Assembly: GCA_910579725.1 (NCBI GenBank)
Contig: CAJTUD010000066.1
Span: forward strand, 1 to 9,070
From: an uncultured Oscillospiraceae bacterium
Lineage (GTDB): Bacteria > Bacillota > Clostridia > Oscillospirales > Oscillospiraceae
Length of the DNA stretch: 9,070 bases
Direction: 5' to 3'
Both the position numbers and the translations under genes were made by a program. The notes under the pieces were generated by a model. That model saw only the letters and a program-made list of their open reading frames with translations. It had not been told where the DNA came from and ran no database searches. Shown one piece after another: positions 1-4,444 of this stretch (positions are counted from its first letter, which is position 1; each line of letters begins with the position of its first letter).

Positions 1-1
1 C

Positions 2-97
2 TGCGGCGGCCGGCTGCGGCTGCCCGCCGCCACCGGCGAGGACCTGGACCGGCTGTGCTGCCAGTATACATTGACCATCCCGGGAAAAAACAGGTGA
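2..97 (+). CDS. C-terminal fragment of an unidentified protein
   Basis: The frame starting at base 2 is open from the window edge to a TGA at 95-97 and gives 31 residues ending in QYTLTIPGKNR. The composition (mixed hydrophobic and acidic residues, e.g. ATGEDLDRL) looks like real protein, whereas the competing open frame at base 1 is arginine-rich and looks like a shadow. I do not recognise the family from this short tail. The gene lies upstream of the metal transporter on the same strand with a 91-base gap, so the two could be cotranscribed. Confidence 0.45.
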   Translation, partial: CGGRLRLPAATGEDLDRLCCQYTLTIPGKNR

Positions 98-178
98 TTT
101 TCCAGCGGAGACGGCATAGGATGAGCGTGGAACCGGAGCCGTCCCCTTCGCGCCGGTACGTGCGCGAGAAAGCCATAC

Positions 179-184
179 GAGGTG
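179..184 (+). promoter_or_regulatory. Ribosome binding site of the CDF transporter gene
   Basis: GAGGTG lies 4 bases before the ATG at 189 and supports that start. The rest of 98-188 shows no convincing promoter: a TTGACC at 71-76 has no good -10 box at the right distance. Confidence 0.5.
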
Positions 185-188
185 TACC

Positions 189-1355
189 ATGATCCAATTT
201 CTTGCCAAACATCTGATTAAAAATTATCAGGATATTACATCCCCGCCGGTGCGGCGTGCTTACGGCGTGCTCTGCGGCTGTGTGGGCGTGGCGCTGAACC
301 TGCTGCTCTTCGCCGGAAAGCTGCTGGCCGGAATTCTCAGCCGTTCCATCGCCATCACCGCCGACGCGGTGAACAATCTCTCCGACGCCGGTTCCTCCGT
401 CGTCACGCTGCTGGGCTTCAAGCTGGCCGCTCAGGCGCCGGATCAGGACCATCCCTTTGGCCACGGGCGGCTGGAGTATGTCTCCGGACTGGTGGTCTCT
501 TTGGTGATCATCCTGATGGGCGTGGAGTTGGGGAAGACGTCCGTGGACAAAATCCTCCATCCGGAGCCGGTCGCCTTCAGACCTCTGGCGGCGGCAATCC
601 TCGCCGTCTCCATTCTGGTGAAACTCTATATGGCGCTCTACAACCGCTCGGTAGGGAAAAAAATCTCCTCCTCCGCCATGGCCGCCACCGCTGCCGACAG
701 TCTCAGCGACTGTCTGGCAACCTCCGCAGTGCTGCTGGGCGCTCTGGCGGGATACTTCTGGGATCTCCAGATCGACGGCTGGTGCGGGGCGGCGGTGGCG
801 GCCTTCATCCTCTGGTCCGGCTTCGGCGCGGCCAAGGACACGATCGATCCCCTGCTGGGCCAGCCTCCGTCCCCGGAGTTTGTGGACCGGGTCCGCGGGC
901 TGGTCCGGTCCCATCCGGAGATCATCGGCATCCACGATCTGATTGTTCACGACTACGGGCCGGGCCGCAGAATCCTCTCCCTTCACGCGGAGGTGCCCGC
1001 CAGCGGCGATATTCTGGAGCTCCACGATGTGGTGGACAGCCTGGAGCGACAGCTGAATGAGGAGCTGGGATGTCTGGCTACCATCCACATGGACCCGATT
1101 GTCAACGACGGCGGCCTGACCACCGAAACCCGGGAGCGGGTGGCCGCCATGGTGCAGATTATTGATCCGGGCATCAGCATCCACGACTTCCGCATGATCC
1201 CCGGCCCCATCCACACCAAGCTGATTTTTGACGCAGAGGTGCCCTTCCAGTGCCCCCTGTCCGACCAGGAGATTCGCCGCCGCATTCAGGCCGCCGTTCA
1301 GGCCCTGGACGGAAACTGGTCGGCAGTGGTGGAAGTGGAGAAAAGCTATGTGTGA
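189..1355 (+). CDS. Cation diffusion facilitator (CDF) metal efflux transporter, MntE-like
   Basis: This inner-membrane transporter should export a divalent metal in exchange for protons. The 388-residue product has about six membrane segments (roughly residues 25-50, 52-80, 96-115, 131-152, 162-190, 198-214). The loop motif DHPFGHGRLEY (residues 87-97) is a family hallmark. The transport-site residues are N62xxxD66 in helix 2 (NNLSD) and D170xxxD174 in helix 5 (DSLSD). Zinc exporters use HxxxD at both places, so this site fits better with the manganese-type branch; the metal is inferred. A cytoplasmic ferredoxin-like domain follows (about 225-305, rich in H and D). Residues 310-388 look like a second, diverged copy of that domain, so the protein is longer than a simple CDF of about 300 residues. 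The N-terminus agrees with relatives as I recall them, and the GAGGTG site supports the start. Confidence 0.92.
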   Translation: MIQFLAKHLIKNYQDITSPPVRRAYGVLCGCVGVALNLLLFAGKLLAGILSRSIAITADAVNNLSDAGSSVVTLLGFKLAAQAPDQDHPFGHGRLEYVSGLVVSLVIILMGVELGKTSVDKILHPEPVAFRPLAAAILAVSILVKLYMALYNRSVGKKISSSAMAATAADSLSDCLATSAVLLGALAGYFWDLQIDGWCGAAVAAFILWSGFGAAKDTIDPLLGQPPSPEFVDRVRGLVRSHPEIIGIHDLIVHDYGPGRRILSLHAEVPASGDILELHDVVDSLERQLNEELGCLATIHMDPIVNDGGLTTETRERVAAMVQIIDPGISIHDFRMIPGPIHTKLIFDAEVPFQCPLSDQEIRRRIQAAVQALDGNWSAVVEVEKSYV

Positions 1356-1426
1356 AAGGAGCTCTCCGCAGGAGGGCCCACGGAAAGAGCACTTTGCGGG
1401 CCGAACCCGGTCCGGTCCCTCTCCTC

Positions 1427-1450
1427 AAAAAGTGGCGCAGCTGCTTTTTT
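1427..1450 (+). terminator. Possible first terminator hairpin after the transporter gene
   Basis: Arms 1427-1436 (AAAAAGTGGC) and 1440-1449 (GCTGCTTTTT) pair over 10 positions, two of them G-T wobbles, around a 3-base loop, and a run of T ends at 1450. The stem is A/T-rich and so weaker than the hairpin at 1461. The rest of 1356-1426 holds no recognisable gene or RNA. Confidence 0.35.
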
Positions 1451-1460
1451 GACACGCAGA

Positions 1461-1493
1461 AGAGCGTCGTGCCATTTGGCACGACGCTCTTTT
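1461..1493 (+). terminator. Rho-independent terminator between convergent transporter and thioredoxin genes
   Basis: AGAGCGTCGTGCC (1461-1473) and its exact complement at 1478-1490 form a 13-bp stem with an ATTT loop, followed by TTTT ending at 1493. On the plus strand this is a textbook terminator for the transporter gene. On the minus strand the stem is equally strong but the following tract is TCTTCTG, so it could also stop thioredoxin transcription, less efficiently. Confidence 0.88.
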
Positions 1494-1536
1494 CAAACCA
1501 AAGTCTCTTGCTGCGTGCGGAGGGCTGTTCCGCCTG

Positions 1537-1863
1537 TCAGGCGTGGACGTGGTCCAGGCCGATCATCTCCAGAATCTCCTGCTTGGACTTGCCCCCCACC
1601 TCCCGCCGGACGGGGTCGCCATCCTTGAAAACAATCAGTGTGGGGATGCTCATGATCCGGTACTGACGGGCCAGCTCCGGCTCATCGTCCACGTTCACCT
1701 TTCCCACCTTTACAGAGCTCTGCTCTCCGGCAATTTCGTCAATGGTGGGCGCCAGCGCCATGCAGGGGCCGCACCAGGATGCCCAGAAGTCCACCAGCAC
1801 CGGCTGCTCCGAGCGCAGAACCTCCTCTACAAAGTTGTCTTTTGTCAGTGTGACATGCGCCAT
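1537..1863 (-). CDS. trxA: Thioredoxin
   Basis: This small cytoplasmic disulfide reductase receives electrons from thioredoxin reductase and reduces protein disulfides. The 108-residue product is the normal thioredoxin length. It has the active site W30-C31-G-P-C34, the buried aspartate D25 in VLVDFW, and the cis-proline loop S72-I-P74-T. The C-terminus (DHVHA) carries an unusual pair of histidines. The start is supported by AAGGAG 8 bases upstream (1872-1877). It is the last gene of the minus-strand block and converges on the transporter gene, with the terminator at 1461-1493 between them. No thioredoxin reductase gene is in the window. Confidence 0.96.
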   Translation of the reverse strand: MAHVTLTKDNFVEEVLRSEQPVLVDFWASWCGPCMALAPTIDEIAGEQSSVKVGKVNVDDEPELARQYRIMSIPTLIVFKDGDPVRREVGGKSKQEILEMIGLDHVHA

Positions 1864-1871
1864 TTTCCGAT

Positions 1872-1877
1872 CTCCTT
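1872..1877 (-). promoter_or_regulatory. Ribosome binding site of trxA
   Basis: The minus strand reads AAGGAG 8 bases before the ATG, which fixes the thioredoxin start. Confidence 0.8.
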
Positions 1878-1921
1878 TCCGCTTCCCGATCCCAGGGAAA
1901 AGCTTGCGGTCCTTCCCTGAT

Positions 1922-1927
1922 AGTATC
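1922..1927 (-). promoter_or_regulatory. Possible -10 element of the trxA promoter
   Basis: The minus strand reads TGGGATACT, an extended -10 pattern (TGn followed by GATACT, 4 of 6 matches to TATAAT). No clear -35 box is seen at 16-18 bases upstream, so this rests on the extended -10 alone. It would give a leader of about 50 bases. The left copy of the EFR1-flanking inverted repeat abuts it. Confidence 0.35.
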
Positions 1928-1943
1928 CCATTTTTCCGGCGAA
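1927..1943 (+). repeat. Left copy of an inverted-repeat pair flanking the EFR1 gene
   Basis: CCCATTTTTCCGGCGAA here matches the reverse complement of 2810-2826 at 16 of 17 positions. The copy lies between the EFR1 stop codon and the trxA start, next to the proposed trxA -10 element. Confidence 0.5.
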
Positions 1944-1979
1944 AAATCGCGGAAAAATATGCCGCCGGACCGCGGAGCC

Positions 1980-2747
1980 CTAGGCCTCCGCCCGTGGATT
2001 ATAGTACCGTCCCTGTTCCTCCCCGGGCTTCTTCCAATGAATGGCCTGAGCGGGGCAGCGGTGGAGACAGCCCAGACACCGCACGCACTTGGGCTTCACC
2101 CACGCCGGCTTGCCGCCGGAGATGAGTATGGCTCCGCAGGGACAGATTTCCTGGCACAGCCCGCAGCCGATGCAGTGATCCGTCACCACGAAAGGAGCGG
2201 TGGAGCGGCCGTGGGCGTAGACCGGATACATCAGCGCCGTTTGCAGAGCCGGAACCGGTCCCCGGCAGCGATTGTAGTCCCCTGCTCCCTTGGCCCGGAT
2301 CGCCCGGCACGCCTCGCCGATTGTCTCCTCCGCCCCGTCCAGAATCCGAAGGGCCTCCTCCTCGCCGGGGATAGAAAAGGCGGGAACGTAGTTGTCCACC
2401 ATAGGAATGCCGAACTGGGCGGAAACGGACAGCCCCTTCTTCTCCAGCAGCGCGGAAAGCTGGCCCGCCGCGTCTCCCGTCCACTGGCCGCAGGTCAGGA
2501 CCACGTAGATATACTGGCCCGTATACCCTGTCAGCTCCAGCTTCTCCAGAAAAAAGCGGAGAATGCTGGGCAGTCCCTGGAAATATACCGGCGCAACAAA
2601 GCCCACACGCTCCTCCCGGCCAACGTCATAGCGGTAGCTGCGGCTGCGCACCGCGTCCCGCAGAAAGATCAGCCTGTCGTCCGTAGCGGAGGCGATGCGC
2701 TCGGCTGTGTACCTGCTGTTGCCGGTGGCGGAAAAATAAAATATCAT
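1980..2747 (-). CDS. EFR1-family flavodoxin/ferredoxin fusion protein
   Basis: This is probably a cytoplasmic electron carrier or oxidoreductase holding FMN and two [4Fe-4S] clusters; its partner is unknown. The 255-residue protein begins with a short flavodoxin-like domain whose phosphate loop is S6-A-T-G-N-S11, followed by a typical VAPVYFQGLP segment (51-60). A bacterial ferredoxin domain follows, with two cluster motifs: C192xxC195xxC198xxxC202P and C221xxC224xxC227xxxC231P. All eight cysteines are present, so both clusters should form. Length and order fit the EFR1 family common in clostridia. AAGGAG 8 bases upstream supports the start. The 80-base gap to the upstream nucleotidyltransferase gene holds a palindrome and one arm of an inverted repeat, so the gene may be regulated separately. 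Confidence 0.9.
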   Translation of the reverse strand: MIFYFSATGNSRYTAERIASATDDRLIFLRDAVRSRSYRYDVGREERVGFVAPVYFQGLPSILRFFLEKLELTGYTGQYIYVVLTCGQWTGDAAGQLSALLEKKGLSVSAQFGIPMVDNYVPAFSIPGEEEALRILDGAEETIGEACRAIRAKGAGDYNRCRGPVPALQTALMYPVYAHGRSTAPFVVTDHCIGCGLCQEICPCGAILISGGKPAWVKPKCVRCLGCLHRCPAQAIHWKKPGEEQGRYYNPRAEA

Positions 2748-2755
2748 GCCAATAA

Positions 2756-2761
2756 CTCCTT
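2756..2761 (-). promoter_or_regulatory. Ribosome binding site of the EFR1 gene
   Basis: The minus strand reads AAGGAG 8 bases before the ATG at 2747. It lies immediately downstream of the palindrome at 2763-2780, so a protein bound there could also affect translation or early transcription. Confidence 0.75.
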
Positions 2762-2762
2762 C

Positions 2763-2780
2763 TGACCGGCTGGCCGGTCA
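2763..2780 (-). promoter_or_regulatory. Palindromic operator-like site in the EFR1 leader
   Basis: TGACCGGCTGGCCGGTCA is a perfect inverted repeat with 8-bp arms and a 2-base centre. No T-run follows on either strand, which argues against a terminator. The GACCG...CGGTC form resembles binding sites of TetR-family repressors, and its position just before the ribosome binding site fits repression of the EFR1 gene. No TetR gene is in the window, so the regulator is inferred. Confidence 0.45.
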
Positions 2781-2785
2781 TGCCC

Positions 2786-2791
2786 AGAATA
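2786..2791 (-). promoter_or_regulatory. Weak -10-like box for the EFR1 gene
   Basis: The minus strand reads TATTCT (4 of 6 matches) just upstream of the palindrome. No recognisable -35 hexamer lies at the proper distance, so the gene may depend on this weak or activated promoter or on read-through from the nucleotidyltransferase gene. Confidence 0.25.
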
Positions 2792-2809
2792 CACCGGTTT
2801 CCCGGAAAA

Positions 2810-2826
2810 TTCCCCGGAAAAATGGG
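2810..2826 (-). repeat. Right copy of the inverted-repeat pair flanking the EFR1 gene
   Basis: Read on the minus strand this is CCCATTTTTCCGGGGAA, differing from the left copy (1927-1943) at one position. It ends one base before the nucleotidyltransferase stop codon, so the two copies enclose the EFR1 gene and its leader and nothing else. Confidence 0.5.
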
Positions 2827-2827
2827 G

Positions 2828-3754
2828 TCAGTCCCAAAGATTCTCCGGGTACAGCCCGCGCTCCGTCTTCTCCCGCAGCGCGGCCACTACCGAAGGCTTG
2901 TCCTCCCGGTATGTAACGCCGAACCATTGGTCTCCGCTGGAGAGAACCCGCACCTGGGCCCGTCCCCGGTCCAGCAGATCCGCGATCATCACCGGCAGCT
3001 GCACCTCCCCTTGTTCAGGGTGGTGGGCCAGAGCGCGATGCAGCAGCAGAGGGAAACGGGCTTCCGCTTCCTCCAGGAAGCTGCGCTGGAAGCCCCAGAA
3101 ATTCATGGATACCAGAGTGTCGCCGGACAGGTGATTCCAGCTCTGTCCGCCGTCGTTGGAAAAGCGGCCGCCTTCGCCGTCCCGCTCGATGGACTGCTGT
3201 TCCACAATGTTTTCCAGCAGTCCGTCCCGGTTGGTGCGGCATACCCCGCGGGTCACGCCGCCGTTCTCCGTCAGGGTTTTCCCCAGGTGGTAGCCTACCA
3301 TGGCATACTGGAAGCAGTCGGGCCGGTCAGTGTGATTGGCCAGGTAGTCATAGAGTACCCGGAAGGCCTCCGGGCCGTAATAGTCATCTGCGTTGATGAC
3401 CGCGAAGGGACCTCGGATCTGATCCCGGGCCGCCAACACGGCGTGGGTGGTGCCCCAGGGCTTGGTCCGGACAGCGGGGAGATCTTCCATGCTCTCCGTC
3501 AGATCCTCCAGACGCTGGAAGGCGTAGCGCACCTCCATGCCCCGGCTGATCCGGTCTCCCACCGCGGCGCGGAAGTCCGCCTCCAGCTCCTTCTTGATGA
3601 CAAAAACGACGGTCTCAAACCCGGCCCGCCGGGCGTCGTAGATGGAATAGTCGATGAGGCACTGCCCACAGCTGCCCACGCTGTCCATCTGCTTTAGGCC
3701 GCCGTACCGGCTGCCCATTCCAGCGGCCAAAACGACCAGAACAGGTTTTTCCAT
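2828..3754 (-). CDS. Sugar-phosphate-type nucleotidyltransferase
   Basis: This cytoplasmic enzyme should transfer a nucleotide from an NTP to a phosphorylated sugar or similar alcohol, releasing pyrophosphate and giving an activated precursor for cell-surface polymers. The 308-residue product starts with the nucleotide-binding signature L9-A-A-G-M-G-S-R-Y-G-G-L-K-Q22, has GTTHAV at 101-106, and has the metal-binding INADDYYG at 120-127 (D123, D124). The true substrate cannot be read from the sequence. The frame opens 26 codons further upstream, but the ATG at 3754 is preferred: GGAGG lies 10 bases before it and the conserved first beta strand begins at once. A good promoter (3823-3851) precedes it. 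No partner sugar gene is nearby. Confidence 0.88.
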   Translation of the reverse strand: MEKPVLVVLAAGMGSRYGGLKQMDSVGSCGQCLIDYSIYDARRAGFETVVFVIKKELEADFRAAVGDRISRGMEVRYAFQRLEDLTESMEDLPAVRTKPWGTTHAVLAARDQIRGPFAVINADDYYGPEAFRVLYDYLANHTDRPDCFQYAMVGYHLGKTLTENGGVTRGVCRTNRDGLLENIVEQQSIERDGEGGRFSNDGGQSWNHLSGDTLVSMNFWGFQRSFLEEAEARFPLLLHRALAHHPEQGEVQLPVMIADLLDRGRAQVRVLSSGDQWFGVTYREDKPSVVAALREKTERGLYPENLWD

Positions 3755-3764
3755 AGGGTTGTTT

Positions 3765-3769
3765 CCTCC
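3765..3769 (-). promoter_or_regulatory. Ribosome binding site that decides the nucleotidyltransferase start
   Basis: GGAGG on the minus strand lies 10 bases before the ATG at 3754. The earlier in-frame ATG at 3832 overlaps the promoter spacer and would add 26 residues without family resemblance, so this site settles the start. Confidence 0.7.
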
Positions 3770-3822
3770 ATCTTTAATTGACTGACGCTCCCGGCGCTCC
3801 GGGCCGGAATACGTCCAAAAAG

Positions 3823-3851
3823 AGGATACCATAGCCGGAGGAGAATGTAAA
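3823..3851 (-). promoter_or_regulatory. Sigma-A-type promoter of the nucleotidyltransferase gene
   Basis: On the minus strand TTTACA (3846-3851, 5 of 6 matches to TTGACA) and TATCCT (3823-3828, 4 of 6 to TATAAT) are separated by exactly 17 bases. Transcription would start near 3815 and give a leader of about 60 bases. The -35 box is also one arm of an inverted repeat (3846-3852 with 3876-3882). Confidence 0.65.
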
Positions 3852-3882
3852 CCGCAAATCAGACTCTTAAGAAAAGTTTACA
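3846..3882. repeat. Spaced inverted repeat TGTAAAC / GTTTACA
   Basis: The 7-bp arms at 3846-3852 and 3876-3882 are exact complements whose starts are 30 bases apart, about three helix turns. One arm covers the -35 box of the nucleotidyltransferase promoter; the other covers the stop codon of the ModE-like gene. This is compatible with a dimeric regulator site but is not matched to a known one. Confidence 0.3.
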
Positions 3883-4261
3883 ATTTTCCCGGCGGATTTC
3901 CGGATTTCAAACCGGTAAAATCCGAAAAATACCGGCAGAACAGCCGCCGGGCCTCCTCCTTCAGCTCCCGGTCGCAGGCGTCGTAGGCCGCCAGCAGCTC
4001 CGCTCCCTCCGCCGTCAGCACCGCGCCTCCGCCTCCGCGGCCGCCGGTGGTGGAGTGGAGCAGCTTCACGCCCAGCCCCCGCTCCGCCTCCCGCAGGATG
4101 GTCCATGCCTTGGAATAGGCCATGTTCATGTCCATGGCCGCCGCCCGGAGAGAATGAAGGGACTCCACCCGGCGCAGCAGCATGGCGACTCCGGGGCCGA
4201 AGCATTTCCGGTCCGTGTACAGCCGCAGGGTGACGGCGGGATGCAGGGATGTATCTGACAT
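3878..4261 (-). CDS. ModE/LysR-type winged-helix DNA-binding protein, single domain
   Basis: This is likely a transcription regulator. The 127-residue protein resembles the N-terminal DNA-binding domain of ModE: a lead strand, GPGVAMLLRRVESLHSLRAAA (about 22-42), a recognition-helix region MDMNMAYSKAWTILREAE (43-60), then the wing with a glycine-rich turn (TTGGRGGGG, 71-79) and VLTAEGAELL (81-90). ModE proper has C-terminal molybdate-binding TOBE domains; here only about 35 helical residues follow, so no known ligand domain is present. AGGAGG 6 bases before the ATG (4268-4273) supports the start. It is transcribed divergently from the large activase gene, which makes that gene a natural target. 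No molybdate transport or cofactor genes are nearby, so a molybdenum role is not supported. Confidence 0.82.
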   Translation of the reverse strand: MSDTSLHPAVTLRLYTDRKCFGPGVAMLLRRVESLHSLRAAAMDMNMAYSKAWTILREAERGLGVKLLHSTTGGRGGGGAVLTAEGAELLAAYDACDRELKEEARRLFCRYFSDFTGLKSGNPPGKL

Positions 4262-4267
4262 GGGGCG

Positions 4268-4273
4268 CCTCCT
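4268..4273 (-). promoter_or_regulatory. Ribosome binding site of the ModE-like gene
   Basis: A full AGGAGG on the minus strand lies 6 bases before the ATG. Confidence 0.8.
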
Positions 4274-4288
4274 CGTTTTCTTTTTTTC

Positions 4289-4317
4289 AGTATATCACAG
4301 CTTTCCCCCTCCGGCAA
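4289..4317 (-). promoter_or_regulatory. Promoter of the ModE-like gene
   Basis: On the minus strand TTGCCG (4312-4317) and TATACT (4289-4294, 5 of 6 matches) are 17 bases apart, and TGA directly precedes the -10 box, giving an extended -10. The -35 region is a tandem CCGGCAA repeat on the plus strand (4311-4324), so a second TTGCCG lies 7 bases further upstream. Confidence 0.65.
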
Positions 4318-4383
4318 CCGGCAATCATGGATTTTGGCAAAAGCGGAAAGGAAATCCTTCACATATATTTAACAGTTTGTCCA

Positions 4384-4412
4384 TAAACAAATCGGGAGCT
4401 TTGTGCTATAAT
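4384..4412 (+). promoter_or_regulatory. Promoter of the acyl-CoA dehydratase activase gene
   Basis: A perfect TATAAT (4407-4412) preceded by TGC makes a consensus extended -10, and TAAACA (4384-4389, 4 of 6 matches) sits exactly 17 bases upstream. The leader to the ATG at 4445 would be only about 25 bases. A small inverted repeat, TTTGT at 4376-4380 with ACAAA at 4387-4391, overlaps the -35 box and could be an operator. Confidence 0.75.
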
Positions 4413-4433
4413 GACCGCAAAACGGCCTTTTAT

Positions 4434-4437
4434 GGAG
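4434..4437 (+). promoter_or_regulatory. Ribosome binding site of the activase gene
   Basis: GGAG lies 7 bases before the ATG at 4445, immediately before a product whose ATPase phosphate loop begins at residue 10, which supports this start. Confidence 0.6.
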
Positions 4438-4444
4438 AGCGTAT

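Noticed and set aside
121..192. Possible small protein (MSVEPEPSPSRRY...) just before the transporter
   Set aside because: It has no ribosome binding site, an arginine- and proline-rich composition, and overlaps the start of the transporter gene.
1531..1543. CGCCTG-T-CAGGCG palindrome at the trxA stop codon as a terminator
   Set aside because: The arms are only 6 bp with a single central base, so no hairpin can form without losing pairs, and no T-run follows; the hairpin at 1461-1490 is a far better terminator.
1959..2765. Plus-strand open frame of 268 codons over the EFR1 gene
   Set aside because: The minus strand encodes eight correctly spaced cluster cysteines and an FMN loop; the plus frame is arginine-, proline- and alanine-rich with no motif.
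2780..3697. Plus-strand open frame of 305 codons over the nucleotidyltransferase gene
   Set aside because: The minus strand carries the conserved nucleotide-binding motifs, a promoter and a ribosome binding site; the plus frame has no family signature.
3846..3882. BirA-type biotin operator
   Set aside because: The arms resemble the TTGTAAACC / GGTTTACAA consensus, but the gap between the TGTAAAC cores is 23 bases rather than about 17, and no biotin gene is adjacent.
4361..4375. ModE-box half site (ATATAT near 4362) in the divergent intergenic region
   Set aside because: Only a loose A/T-rich half is present, the second half of the known palindromic site is missing, and the ModE-like protein lacks molybdate domains.
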